64,000 nt of DNA, taken from Euglena gracilis. Lineage: Eukaryota > Euglenida > Euglenophyceae > Euglenales. Location: positions 55,769,419 to 55,833,418 of the forward strand of contig CP154956.1 of NCBI GenBank assembly GCA_039621445.1, read 5' to 3'. Below the pieces are notes generated by a model. It made no database searches, was not told the DNA's origin, and saw nothing but the letters and a program-made list of their open reading frames with translations. The translations under genes were made by a program, and so were the position numbers. Positions 11,351-42,175 of the stretch are shown here, one piece after another; positions within the stretch are counted from its first letter, which is position 1, and every line of letters starts with the position of its first letter.

Positions 11351-11918
11351 GAAACGCTCAGCAGGAGTCAGGTCCGAGGGAAGGATCGTTCACTGCCAGG
11401 GTTATATTGCGAAGATAATATAGTAGTGTACAGCGGCCCAGGGGCCAGGTGAGGTGTCGTCCCCGAGAGCTCTCTGAGGTAGATCTTCGGGGACGAGGAA
11501 CCCATGTGTGCTCAGCCCAGGGGGCACCTCGGGGACAGGGTACACACGACCAGTCACAGACCGACGGGAGACAGACAGGAATTCAACAGATACAGTGTCA
11601 GCGAAAGGCGAAAGGCGGTGTGGGCGAAAAGTGGGTGTGCACGTGAGCACGTGTGTCCGTGCAGTGAAGTCTATCATGTGTTGTTTGTGGAGTATGGTGT
11701 GTTACGTGCAGTGGTGTGTGTGTGTGTGTGTGTGTGTGTGTTGATTTAGAGGGGGGAGTGCCAGCAGCTGTCCTTGCGGACGAGACCTCCGCCACGCTCA
11801 ACACCAACTGAGCCGCTGCTGGGACCGGTGGGGGTTGGCGGCCTCCTCCTGCAGGATGCGCCTCGGCCCCTGGGCGGCATTGACCACGGCGTGTGAAGTG
11901 TGGCGGTTGTGCGGTTGG

Positions 11919-12354
11919 CAGGGTTCGATATAAGGACAGGTGGGGGGGGGGGGGTCCGGACCCCCCCCCCTGCGGGCCAGGAGGGGGGGGGGGGGGGGGG
12001 ACACCCCCCCCCACCTAAACAGGTGCGCGGTCAGGGTGGCCGAATTTTCGGCCCGGCGCAAAGCGCCGGGCCGAAAATTTTTGACCCCCCAAAACGACCA
12101 AAAGTGCCATTTTGGGCACTTTTTGGGCAAAAATGTGCCAAAAATGCAAAAAATTTTCGGCGCAAAGCGCCGGAGGAAAAAATTGACCCTTTTTGGGGGG
12201 GGTCAATTTTTGCCCCCGAGGGTCGGTCCGGACACCCCTTGCAGGTGGGGGGGGGGGTCCGGACCCCCCCCCCTGCGGGCCAGGAGGGGGGGGGGGGTGG
12301 GGGGGGGCCACCCCCCCACCTAAACCATGTACGCCCTCCTTATATCGAACCCTG
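11919..12354. mobile_element. MITE-like element with perfect 8-bp duplication
   Basis: Opens CAGGGTTCGATATAAGGA and closes with the reverse complement. Flanked on both sides by gcggttgg. Internal sequence is nearly that of the element at 2096-2520, in the same orientation. 436 bp, no coding capacity. Confidence 0.9.
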
Positions 12355-12803
12355 GCGGTTGGGGAGGGGGACAAGCAGGGCTGTACGGGAAGGCCTGGAG
12401 GGGTCTGACCCCCATCAGGGTTTCGGGGTTCCCGAGCACCCGTAGGGACAGGTCGCGACGTGAGACAGGAGGGGAGTGGCTGGGGGCCCCCACCCCTGCA
12501 GCGGCCCACGTTGCCGTATACGTTTGTGTTTGCGAGGGGGGGCATCCCAGGGGGGGGGGGCACTATGGGAGGGCTGTGGCCACCCCGGGGAGGGCTAGTG
12601 CAGTCGGCGCCGCCCAGGTCAGGGCCACCATCAACTCCCTGGGAGGGGCAAGGGCAGGGCGGCCCGGGGGCACAAACCTCCACCGGGGGAATGACCCAAA
12701 CAACGGCCACGATTTGCCAGAAAAGGGACGTCGGGAAAAAGGCAGCCCTGGCAGCCTCGGGGCATCGCCCATCCACGCAGAACGCCAAATAAAATATGGT
12801 TTC

Positions 12804-13115
12804 CAGGGCGGTCCTTAAGCAAATAAAAAAAAAAATCCGCTGTCCCAGCACACTGAATGAAAATATACAGGAAAATGGGCAAAGAAATTTGGCATTCTTC
12901 GGCGACAGCAGGTCGACATTAGGGGAAAAAACTGATTCTTGGTATCCTTGGACCATCGCCCATCCACCCAAATCATCAAAAAATGTGTTTTCTGGAGTTT
13001 TAAATTTTGGACCCCGTTCAAGTCCCAGTCTGGCCCTTGGTCGGCCCTTTGGCCGAAAGGGGGGCGGTCCTTAAGAAAATAAAAAAAAGTTTCCTGTCCC
13101 TTATGGACCGCCCTG
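12804..13115. mobile_element. MITE-like element, TIR CAGGGCGGTCCTTA
   Basis: Left end CAGGGCGGTCCTTAAG; right end ATGGACCGCCCTG. Flanks atggtttc and gtggtttc match at 7 of 8. Contains the block GACCATCGCCCATCCACC that also recurs near 4450, 46150, 49910 and 50130. Confidence 0.85.
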
Positions 13116-13177
13116 GTGGTTTCTAACCTTTTCACATTCTACCCGTCATGACAGGGGCGGGGCAGGCAGGGCCACAC

Positions 13178-16100
13178 CATCGCGAGGGGACGGGGACGTC
13201 CGTCAGCTCCCAGCTGTTGTCGCGCACCGCCCGCACCGTCGTGCCCGCCACCTCCGCCCGACAGAGCGGGCAGTTCTGCTGCGCGCGAAACCTGCAGCCC
13301 CAAGGGAACGCAGGGCTGGGCGGGAAGGCTTGGGGGGGGGTCAGACCCCACCTGGGAGGTGTGGGGGGTGCACTGTAGGTGGGGGGGGGGGGTAACCACC
13401 GCAGCACCACGCAGGGAAAAACTACTTCGGCGACAAAAGCAAAGATTTTGACCTCAAAATCAGCATCGAATGCCTGGTAAAGTGGGGGCCTACCAGGATG
13501 GGGGCAACCACCCCCCCCATTGTTATACCCCATTGTTATAACTCCGCGACGTGAGACCAAGAGCCCTCACAATCAAACCAAGGTTTGTCGTGTTCCATGC
13601 TGGTGTTTGATGCATATTTGTCGGCAAAATTAAGATTTAGAATAGACGTCAGGTAAACCTAAAATTATAAAGCTGCTTGAATTCAATTTGGGAGTTTGAA
13701 CTTACATAATGTTCCAAAAAAATGGTATTGGTGGCATGTAAATACAAATATATGAATTATTTAAAAAAATTCATTCCGGATTTCAGGCCCCCTTCCATCG
13801 TTCAAGCGTTTAATTTTAAAACTATAAATTGTAGCTCCATCAAAATCTGAATATCCAACCCTAAGATACCCTAAAGAGAAAAAAAACGTATACTTTTGGA
13901 TTTTGATTGGATTGACAATGTTCCAGCAATGCCAGATATCATTTTTCTTTCCGGAGCAGGCTTCTTTTTACAAACCCCGGGGGGGTTTGGAGTGCCTTGT
14001 GGTGCCTGCCCAGGCAGGCACTACCCCCCCCCTCGGGGGGTCGGATTTCGGCCTGCGCCCAGGCACATTCCTTTGAAAATAGGCCTTTTTTGGCTCCCTG
14101 GCGCCTTCGGCACGGGTCTGTATAGGGCACTTTTGGCCATATGCCCTACCTCCCCTGGGGGGGGGGGTTGGATAGGGAGTGCCTTGGAGTGCCTGCCCAG
14201 GCAGGCACCCCCCCCCCCCGGGGTGGGGTCGGCACCACCTTAAAAAGAAGCCTGTTCTGGAGTTGGCCTTTTTTGCGACAATTTAGCGTTTTGTTTTGCT
14301 CGGTCAGAGAAAATTCTGCTCGTACGAATTTTTTACGACATTCAAGGCACTTTAAGGATGTTTTAAAGCACCTTGAAAAAAAGTGTAATTGTAATCATAA
14401 TTCCTGTTGAGCCTGGGCGTTGGTTTTGGGGTTGGGATTCACCGCCCCCCCCCCCCCGCGCGAGGGTTGGAAGTGAATAACTGGTTTTTCAAGAAGTGGC
14501 CGCTGATGCTTTTCGATGGGCCGTTTGGGTTTTAGGCAGAAGTTGTGCTCCCCAACACATCGCACAAAGCCCGGGGATTAGGGAGGGAGGTTGGGAAATT
14601 GGGACTTTTCCAGAGGTAGGTAAGGGTTCAGGGTAGGGGGTGTGTTTGGATTGAGTTTGGGTTAGGATCAGAGTGTAAGGTTTGGGATTGGGTTAGGGAA
14701 AGGGTATGATGTCTGGAGGGGCTGGTACGGTGGGATAGGGGGAGGGCAGGGGTCCCGGGTTCGTGCCATGTCTCTGCACTCCAGGTTGCATTACTGCCTC
14801 GATGACCTGACAGGTGCAAAACTGACCACCTTAAAAAGCCTTTTAAAAAATCCTTAAAATACCTTAAAGGGAAAATTAAGGGGGGGAAATTGCCTAAAAA
14901 ATATCCTGATGGGCAACTGCCATGATTATTTTGCCACAAAGAAGTGGATTCCAACTGGGTTTAACCACTGTCCCTCCACCCCAAACCACATGCGAAAGAG
15001 ACCTCATCTGGGGGTTCATCTTCTTTAATTCCCATCAAAATGTTTCTGTTATTGAAAAGAATTCAAAATGTTTCTGTTAGTATTTCTGATGTGTAACTCG
15101 TAAGTTGGGTGGCAGCGATGGCAAAGAAAAAGAATGACAGTGGCTGCGCTGCCGTGTATGTCTCGTTCGGGATATTGGCCCCAGCTGACAATAGCAGTCC
15201 CAACGGATGGTGTCCCCCCCTACAGGATTGTTCATCAACCAGAACTCGGGTGGTTTGGGGCGCACCACTGGTCGAGGCAGTCGGCGCAGAAGGCGTGCGC
15301 GCAGGGCAGTACCACGGTCCCTTCCACGCCCCCTTTCGCTCCATCGTGGAAGCAGTCTCGCCGGTTAAAGTGCGCGAAAATACCCTGAAACGCGTTCAAA
15401 AAAACAACGCCTTGACAAATTCGACTTGTCCTTCCAAAAAAAAAAAACGGCCCACCCAACTTTTATCGGGCAGATTCCAGCTGGGGGTGACTGGAAAAAC
15501 AAGTGCTGGGGGGGTCGGTGGATCCCCCACTCCAGGGTGAACTCCTGTTCGCAAAGCCTTCACAAGGCGACGTCAATAACGATATTGAAAATGGGTTGCG
15601 GGCAGTGGGTGCTTGGCCACCAGCCGTTCGAAACAAATCGCACAGTCTTCCATCTCGCTTTCCACCGGCGTCGAAGATGGGGCTGGCTTTGTAATTCTGA
15701 AGGGAGAAACAAATGCCCAGTCAAACTCAGGCCGTATACACAAACACACACACAAGCACACACACACACACACAGAGAGAGGGGGGGGGGGGGGCAAGAC
15801 AGAGAAATGAAAGGTCTCAAAAAAATCTGCAAGATAATTTTACAGACTTTTTGCAAAATTGTTTTTTGTCTGCTGTGATTCTAATGGGCAAAGCCATTCT
15901 GGAGGTCGGGTTAGAATGTTCAACGCGCAAATGCCCAAAAGAAAATGAGCCGACACAGCGTCCACCTCGGCACATGTGCTGCGGTGCGCAATGGCTGGTA
16001 CAAACGGACAGGCTTCCATTGTTCAAAGCAAAAACGAGCCGCCAAGATGGCCCGGACCCCGCCACCCGCAAAGTGCCAACAACTGCCATTGCCCTGCAGG

Positions 16101-16335
16101 CGCTTCCCCGCAGGGGCGGCTCACACACCGCTCGTCGGGCCGGAACGCCTCGGCGTGCTCCCGCAGGATCTGGAGCAGGTTGTAGAACGCCCGCACGCCC
16201 AGGAAGCCCGGCGCCGCGCCTCTGTCCCCGTGCTGGGGCCCAGCAGGGGGCAGGCCGGGTCGGCACCGGCCACGTCTGCCGTCCAGCCCAAAGACCAGCC
16301 GAGCGAACCCCCGGGGCCGTTGGACCAGAGCCCAC
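13178..16335 (-). CDS. RNF141-like RING finger E3 ubiquitin ligase
   Basis: Four exons in register: 16129-16335, 15581-15696, 15266-15332 and 13178-13291 (the last may continue to a stop at 13132-13134). The C-terminal RING is complete across three exons: CAIC, then LPCAHAFCADCLDQW, then NCPLCR, giving the C-C-C-H-C-C-C-C ligand set of a RING-HC that recruits an E2. It is followed by DNSWELTDVP, matching the NESWxxSDAP-type tail of RNF141/ZNF230. The first exon has FYNLLQILREHAEAF, equivalent to the helix before the RING in that family. The spacing between the first and second Cys pairs is about 28 residues if the third exon starts at 15332. The N-terminus, where RNF141 carries a myristoylation site, is not found. 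Substrate unknown. Confidence 0.75.
13957..14254. mobile_element. MITE-like element, TIR CAGGCTTCTTTTTA
   Basis: Ends CAGGCTTCTTTTTA and TAAAAAGAAGCCTG; flanks ttccggag and ttctggag match at 7 of 8. Internal poly-G/C hairpin-prone blocks include AGTGCC-TGCCCAGGCAGGCA. Located in the RNF141-like intron before the last exon. Same family as 30428-30728. Confidence 0.88.
14400..15060. other. intronic stretch of the RNF141-like gene
   Basis: Contains degenerate TTAGGG-like GGTTAGG steps around 14620-14710 and AT-rich sequence. No exon, RNA gene or complete element is visible. Confidence 0.4.
15581..15696 (-). CDS. RING exon with first CxxC pair
   Basis: Acceptor TTCAG, reads ITKPAPSSTPVESEMEDCAI then CFERLVAKH, donor GTTATT. 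It receives phase 2 from the exon ending PDE(R) and passes phase 1 on. Confidence 0.75.
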
Positions 16336-16488
16336 CTGCGATTTGCTGTTGTGTTGTTATTTGACCACGAAGACCAGCCAGACCGGAGGAACCGCAAATG
16401 CGTGTGAACGGGTAGGGAACGCCGTAAAGTGAAGGGAAATGGCCCTCAAACCGAGCCAATGGCCCGGTGCGGGCCTCAGGTGCAGTAT

Positions 16489-17932
16489 GTATGTATGTAT
16501 GTATGTATGTATGTATGTATGTATGTATGTATGTATGTATGTATGTATGTATGTATGTATGTATGTATGTATGTATGTATGCATGTATGTATGTATGTAT
16601 GTATGTATGTATGTATGTATGTATTTATGTATGTATGTATGTATGTATGTATGTATGTATGTATGTATGTACGTACGTATGTATGTATGTATGTATGAAT
16701 GTACGTACGTACGTATGTACGTACGTACGTACGTATGTATGTATGTATGTATGTATGTATGTATGTATGTATGTATGTATGTATGTATGTATGTATGTAT
16801 GTATGTATGTATGTATGTATGTATCTATGTATGTATGTATGTATGTATGTATGTATGTATGTATGCATGCATGCATGTATGTATGTATGTATGAATGTAT
16901 GTATGTATGAATGTACGTACGTATGTATGTATGTATGTATGTATGTATGTATGTATGTATGTATGTATGTATGTATGTATGTATGTATGTATGTATGTAT
17001 GTATGTATGTATGTCTGTATGTCTGTCTGTCTGTATGTATGTCTGTGTGTGTGTGTGTGTGTGTATGTCTGTGTGTTTGTTTGTTTGTATGTATGTATGT
17101 GTGTATGTATGTCTGTCTGTCTGTCTGTATGTATGTATGTATGTATGTATGTATGTATGTATGTATGTATGTACGTACGTACGTACGTACGTATGTATGT
17201 ATGTATGTATGTATGTATGTATGCATGCATGCATGCATGCATGCATGTATGTATGTATGTATGTATGTATGTATGTACGTACGTACGTACGTATGTATGT
17301 ATGTATGTATGTATGAATGTACGTACGTACGTATGTACGTACGTACGTACGTATGTATGTATGTATGTATGTATGTATGTATGTATGTATGTATGTATGT
17401 ATGTATGTATGTATGTATGTATGTATGTATGTATGTATGTATGTATGTATGTATGTATGTATGTATGTATGTATGTATGTATGTATGTATGTATGTATGT
17501 ATGTCTGTATGTATGTATGTATGTATGTATGTATGTATGTATGTATGTATGTACGTACGTACGTATGTATGTATGTATGTATGTATGTATGTATGTATGT
17601 ATGTATGTATGTATGTATGTATGTATGTATGTATGTATGTGTGTATGTATGTATGTATGTATGTATGTATGTATGTATGTATGTATGTATGTATGTATGT
17701 ATGTATGTATGTATGTATGTATGTATGTACGTACGTACGTACGTATGTATGTATGTATGTATGTATGTATGTATGTATGTATGTATGTATGTATGCATGC
17801 ATGCATGCATGCATGCATGTATGTATGTATGTATGTATGTATGTATGTATGTATGTATGTATGTATGTATGTATGTATGTATGTATGTATGCATGTATGT
17901 ATGTATGTATGTATGTATGTATGTATGTATGT
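16489..17932. repeat. (ATGT)n tetranucleotide array, 1.4 kb
   Basis: Almost uninterrupted ATGT repeats with clustered variant units (ACGT runs, GCAT runs, CTGT and GTGT). The variant clusters ATGC-ATGC and ACGT-ACGT recur at intervals of several hundred bp, which suggests higher-order duplication. The YVCM and THTYIH open frames are artefacts. Confidence 0.95.
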
Positions 17933-18054
17933 GGGGTGCCAAAATGCCCCGGCACTTTTGCCACGTCCCCAAACCGCAGGGTTGGATTTGGGTGCCCTCG
18001 TGTGCCTCTTCAGGCAGGCACTCGCCTCCAGGTTGGGTTTGGCCTCCCCTCAAA

Positions 18055-26969
<8,915 letters not shown>

Positions 26970-27901
26970 CTGGGGGGGGGGGGGGCAGGAGGGGAGAGGC
27001 CGTGGGATGGGGATGGGCCAGGAGGGACTGGGATTGGAACTGTACAACAGAATGGGAAAATTTGGAACCGGACAGCCAACACCAAATCCTCCCACCATTT
27101 TGGCTGTCGGTCTCCACTGAGGGAAATTCCTATTTTTAGCCAGTGTGGCATTTCCAACCGTTTTTGGATCATTTATGGGCCATTCGAAATAAGGTCATTT
27201 TGTTGCACAAAAAAAAAGTTAAAAATGACCAAGAGGTAGGGAATCGCCCAAAATGGTCAATGAAATACACAACCTACACGGGAATGGTAAACATGTGGTG
27301 GGACAGCTTGGAAAAACAAATACATGCAAAATATGAACAGGATGGACACATTCCCCACCCACACCCGCCCGCCCCCCACCATAGACTGGGGGCACTTGTT
27401 CCCGGGTCCAAAAATATTCCCCAGCCCGGGCTTTCAGCCAGGCTGGACCCATAGTGCACCCCACCCTCAGGGGGGTCCAGCAGCCCCAATCCCCACCCAC
27501 TCGCGAAAACCCACCCTCCCCCCTCTGCCGGCGACAGCCTGGCTGGGGCGGGGGAGGGGCCAGCAGGCAGCGGGGAGCCCTCCCCGCTGGGCAGCGGTGG
27601 ACACGTGAAGTAGTCCAGCGAGGGGTCCCCGGCACCCGAGGGCAGGCCCGCCGGGGGGGGGGGGGCACAGAGTTGCTCACCCGGCCAAGGCGGAGCAACA
27701 CCGGAGCGCCGGTGGAAGGGGTCCCTGGCCACTCACCACCCAGCAAAGTGGGCCAGAAGCGAAGCTGGTGCCGGCCATGAACAGACAAGAAGCCTTCGTG
27801 CAACTCGGGGGGGGGGGGGCGCACAAAATGGGGTTCGCCCGCCCAACGCCGCACATCCACTGGCGCCACAGCAGCCGCCCAACACAGCGCCCCCCTCCCT
27901 C

Positions 27902-37555
<9,654 letters not shown>

Positions 37556-37686
37556 GCCCAGAGGGGGAGCTTGGCCAGACCCACCCACCCCATCCCCCCT
37601 CCTGGGTCCAAGGCTTAAAAAAAAAACCCTGCTTTAAACCTTCGAAATTTTTTTTGGCAATTCAAAAAGAAATTGCTACGAATAAG

Positions 37687-38525
37687 CAGGGATCCTCACA
37701 CGTCCGTGCTGGCCGAGGCCAAAATGTATCCGTGATTTTCCGTGATTTTCCGTGATTGTCCGTGATTTTCCGTGAATTTCCTGTTTCCAGAAAAGTCAAA
37801 GGCCACATTCCATTCTGCACTGGAGCCATATTTGGGCGGTTGTGGCAGCAGATCGTTTATATAATATGAATAATATAGTCCTGGAGATCCCCCAGTTCCT
37901 ATTCACACCTGTATATGAAAATAAAAAACATACAGGAGGGGAAAAAACAACCTTTTGTCCTTGAATTTTTTTTCTTGATTGCCCCTAAATGGGTTGCCAA
38001 AACCCTGTCAGCAGACCGATATAGCGATTGACCCTTCCGCATGCAGCCTGGGCGGGAAGGTGGAAGGTCATAAAACCCAGACGCCCTCAACTTGTGTGAT
38101 TTTTTGGAGAACACCTCTGATACTTTCGAGGTCCAATTTTGTGACTGGGAGGATTTTGTGAATGGAGGAAAACGGCCACAAAATCATCTGTGATGGTCTG
38201 GGTGAGGTTTTGCTTCTTCACCAACTCCCAAACATCCAACTGCTTCAGTGGGGTGTCCTGGCTAGGAAAGAAAAATTACAAAAAAAATGAATTGGACGAC
38301 ATTGTCTGTTTGGAAAGGCAGAGAATAAGCAAAGCATCCCATCAAAATGTGTCTGCACAAACAAAACGCATTCAAAAAAAGACCAATATATTTTTCCGAG
38401 CCCTCCTCCTCATCCGTGAATTTCCGTGATTTTCCGTGATTTCCGTGAAAATGGCCTTCCGCCCATTTCTGTGATCCTCCGTGAATTTCCGTGAATTTCC
38501 TTTTCAGGACGTGTGAGCATCCCTG
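37687..38525. mobile_element. long TIR element with subterminal CCGTGATTTT arrays
   Basis: Left end CAGGGATCCTCACACGTCC and right end GGACGTGTGAGCATCCCTG are inverted with one mismatch. Flanked by gaataag on both sides. Tandem CCGTGATTTT units lie inside both ends (37727-37783 and 38417-38500). Architecture matches 21116-21980 although the spacer differs. It encloses an open stretch at 38093-38257. Confidence 0.88.
38093..38257 (-). other. open reading stretch inside the long TIR element
   Basis: After an AGCCAG site the frame reads DTPLKQLDVWELVKKQNLTQ then TITDDFVAVFLHSQNPP and continues to a TGA near 38093. Protein-like, but wholly inside the element and with ordinary third positions. It may be a captured fragment or chance. 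Confidence 0.3.
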
Positions 38526-38661
38526 GAATAAGAAGTCACACGGTGGATGCATCATCCCGAAATACGCACCACTGGTGCCATCTGCGTGGTTCTGACTGCA
38601 GTTGTGCAGTGCAATACCACTGCACACGGACACACGGCAACCGCCGACACATGGCGCACAC

Positions 38662-38860
38662 CGGTCAGCGCCAGCATCAGCAGCTGGGCGGGCCGCTCCA
38701 GGTCCGCCACGGAGTAGCGGGAGTAGTCCAGCAGCGCAAGGCCCTCCTGCATCGGCCGCCAGCCTCGCGGCCGGTCCGGCGGCGCGGGCGGCGGCACGGC
38801 CCCCAGTGGGGTGGAGGAGTCCTGCACCGTGCCGTACATCCCGCAGGGGCCGGGGGCACG
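38662..38860 (-). CDS. exon of uncertain gene
   Basis: Acceptor CCTCCCACAG, donor CTGACCG|GTGTGC, 66 codons with very high GC3. Reads RAPGPCGMYGTVQDSSTPLG ... ALLDYSRYSVADLERPAQLL then MLALTG. It lies between the methyltransferase and the GH16-like gene, so it is either the tail of the former or a separate small gene. Not recognised. Confidence 0.55.
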
Positions 38861-39539
38861 CTGTGGGAGGCAGGAAGACGAAGGAGACAATTGAGGCAAT
38901 TGGAGGGCTGCTCCGCGTGCCACCTGGGCACCTGGGTTCAAGCGTAGCCACCGGGGCACCTGGACTGCAAAAAAAAGCTGTAAAAAATAGGCGATTCAAA
39001 ACAGAAGGACAAAGTGCTTGCGCCCTGGGGCCACGGTGGACGGACGGTGGATGGGCCCGTCAAACATCGGTCAGCGCAGATGGGGTGACAGCCCAGCCAC
39101 AGACAAGCACTAGCCTCTGCCACGTATTCCTCATCCCTCAGTCCCTCCCCTTAACACCTTCCATCGTTAACTTATGGGGCCCAAAAAAAAAGAGGCACGA
39201 GGCAGCCAATGTTCTTCGGCAACCCCTGGTGGGGCCGTAAGACAAATCAGTTCGTCCTCTGCGGCCACAGGGGGCGAAACGTCCGGCACGCACCACGTAC
39301 AGGGATACCCCGCAAGCCACCGAGCAGCCCAAAGCCCCCAGACACGCAAATGTTTCGGGTGGGGGGCGCCGGGCACGCAGAAGCGGACCCCGTCAAACAG
39401 CTTTCTGTGTCGCAGCGGTGGTCTGCGGGGTCCGGCGCACGAGCCAGGCCGGCCGAATTGCCGCCCAACCCGGCGGGAGCGTCAGGCGGCGGGGGAGGGC
39501 GGGGGCTTCAGGCGTAGCAGTTGTAGTCAGGATGCCGCG

Positions 39540-39582
39540 CTGCCAACCGTAGCAGGCGTTGAAGGAGTCGAAGTGTGGCAGG
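39540..39582 (-). CDS. candidate exon of uncertain gene
   Basis: Acceptor CACCCCCCAG followed by a GC3-rich frame LALPHFDSFNACYGW; a GTTGGC donor lies inside. An alternative frame reads PGPATLRLLQRLLRLAARHP then DYNCYA and stop. Cannot be resolved. Confidence 0.3.
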
Positions 39583-39921
39583 GCCAGGCTGGGGGGTGGG
39601 GGTGAGGGGGTTCCAGTAACACTGTTGAAAGCGAGAAAACGGGGCAAAAGGATGCAGGGTCAAAGGTGAGAGAACGTGAGTATGGGTCATGGTACCCTGT
39701 GCCACAGCCATGCAGACACACGGGGGGGGGGGGCTTCTGCAGCGGGTGAAAGATTGTGCTCAAAACAATGAAACAGTGATTTAGAGCGGTGCTCATACAA
39801 TACCACATCAATCTTTTTTCTGATTGATTGCCCCCATTTTCGACCAATTATCCCAATCCTGGTAACAAAAAAGGTATAAACAGGTACAAACCAGGTGTAA
39901 AAACCCCACTGTGCCCTTGAC

Positions 39922-40242
39922 CTCTCGAGCTCCCGAGCCTGGGCCGGGCCACCATCGGGATCGCCACGCGGCAGCACTGGGGCGGCAGCACCGCCGCCCA
40001 CGGCCCCGTCAGCCCCGACTCCCCCGCGACGATGAGCAGCGCCCCGCGCCGGGAGAGGTCCGCGCCCGGCGCCCCGGCGATGCAACGGGGTGGCGGGCCA
40101 CCCAGCAAAGGGCAGGGGGGAGAGGGGGAATGGAGGCCGGGAGGACGAAGGAAAGAGAACCAGACAAGTGAAGAACCACCTTTGCATGCGCTCGCTCTGC
40201 AACTGACCTACAACCTGAAAACTGAATGTGTCCCCACATATC

Positions 40243-40295
<53 letters not shown>

Positions 40296-42175
40296 GCTAT
40301 CTTTACCCATCCCCAGGTAAACCCCGCCGCATGACGCTGTGAATGAAATCCGGCAACAGCGTTGCCCCCGGGCGACCGTCGGCAACGACCAGGCAGCGGC
40401 CGGCGCGCTGCATGTCGAGCGCTGGGCCAGTCGCTCCTGCCCCCCCCCCCCCCGACTCCCCTAGGGCGCAGGCAAGCGAGGCACCCTCCGACCGGCCCAG
40501 GCCCCGCAGGAAAGCGGCGCACTCTGTAGCGTCGCCCACGCGTAGGGGCAGCAGCAGCGACGCCCCGCGGGAGGCCCGGACCACCACCGCGCCGTGCGGG
40601 TCCGGGCCGGGCCGGGCCACAAACGCCATGTCCCAGCCGGCCCCGCACCGCCACGCAAGGAAGCCGCCGTGTGCTATTGTGCTGCTGTGCGCTCTTTGTT
40701 AATTCAACACTCCAGCTGGAGTGTGGAGCCGCTGATTCCCCAGCCCTAATCCGAGAAAAGTCTGCCAGGCTGGATCACAGTGGTGAGGGACCATGGTTGA
40801 GCGGGGTACACTTCTCCTGAAGCCAGGCACCCACAGGGACAGGGATCCCAAGGCCGAGGTGGAAACAGGTTCGCCATTTCCCCCCCTTGCAGGGTGGACA
40901 GCATTGGGGGGGGGGGTACTTTCTGTAGTTTCTCAGATTATTTGCATATTTTCATTCGCTCTTGTCACATGACGGTGGCTGCATCCTCAATCCCCCCAAT
41001 GCAGACCCGGTGAGACGCAGTTTTCTCTTGCCACAAATTTGTCAAATTAGTGGCCACAGATTACGTGCCAGACAAATAATGGGTGAAAGAAAATTTGGTT
41101 GGTTGGAGGAAACCCTAGCTAGCTGCTGCCGTGTGTCCAAGTGCCCCCCCCTTACTTGCCTGCTTGCAAAACCCAACCCAATCTTCCTTAAAAGAAGACC
41201 GACCCCCCCCCAGGGGGAGTTGGTTTTGGGTGATGGGTTGTGCTAGAACAGACCCCGGCGCCAAAGGTGTGCAGACATGGTCATTTGCAAGGGAAATTTG
41301 CTTGGGTCGGGACCCATCCAGGGTCCAAAAAAACCAACCCCCCCCCCAACCCCCCCCCCCCAGCCACCCTGCAACCGTCCCGGTGGCGGGGTGGCGCGGC
41401 CGAGCCCCAGCGCCGACCGCAGCACATTGCCCACGTTGGCCGGGTACCGCAGGCCGAGCAGGGCAACGGCGGCAGCGGAGCGAGCCGGAGGACCACACCG
41501 GAGCGAGGGTCTCAACCCCGCTGAGCGGCGTAGAGTGGCGGCTCCTCCAAAGGGTGCCTGCGCCTCCACCTCACCGACGGAGCAGAAGCTCGTGTGGGGA
41601 TCCATCCCTGTGCCCGGGGCCACAGTTTGAAAACCGGCCGGAAAGGAATGCAGCATCCAACCTCCAGCAAGGAAAGGAAACGGAGGGGCAGGGCGGGCAG
41701 GGCGGCACGCGCGCTTCCGCCACGTGGTGGATGCCGCGCCGCCCCACGACGTGCCGCATCACCTCCGGGCTGACCGCCGCCACCTCATGGGCTGTCGGCA
41801 TCGCCCCCGGCGGTTGAGAGCCAGAGCAGGGCGACGGGTCACAGGTGGCACGCGTGCAGGCTGTGACAGGGTGAGTAATTACCACGCTGCAGGGTAGCAG
41901 GGTGGCGGTGTGGCAGGCTGGTGCTTTCTCAAACAGAAGTTTTCCGACAATCAACAGTTGGCCAAACAAAAGGAGGACCCCTGGCGGCCCGCCCTGCATC
42001 AGGCGAGTCGTGGGGGACGTACAGCAGGCGCTTCAGTTCGACGCGGCCCGGGCGGCCCAGCTCAGCGACCAGCCGCCCGTCCAGCACGGCGCTCCCCTGC
42101 CGCTGGCGGTACGGCGGGTCCTGCAGCAGCCGCACGAAGTGCCGCACCGTCGGGTGCCGCACGGATGGGGGCAGG
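39922..42175 (-). CDS. SpoU/TrmH-family RNA 2'-O-ribose methyltransferase
   Basis: Transfers methyl from S-adenosylmethionine to a ribose 2'-OH in tRNA or rRNA; which RNA cannot be told. Exons: 42019-42175, 41709-41783, 41368-41557, about 40430-40673, 39922-about 40110. The first two carry the substrate-binding part (HPTVRHFVRLLQDPPYRQRQ, then VAAVSPEVMRHVV). Motif 1 is ALLGLRYPANVGNVLRSALG, the expected 'xxPxNxGxxxR' block. Then GAVVVRASRGASLLLPL; motif 2 is ALLIVAGESGLTGPW and motif 3 VAIPMVARPRLGSS, the trefoil-knot SAM site. Phases agree from 42175 through 40673. The join into the IVAGES exon is unresolved because no AG precedes it, and the usual 'SLNVS' after motif 3 was not found, so the 3' end is incomplete. 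No start codon found. Confidence 0.75.
40248..40293. repeat. (CA)n microsatellite
   Basis: CA run inside the methyltransferase intron. Confidence 0.9.

Noticed and set aside
14620-14710. GGTTAGG-like steps as telomeric repeats
   Set aside because: Only a few degenerate copies; no array. The same applies to GTTAGGGTTAGG at 62833.
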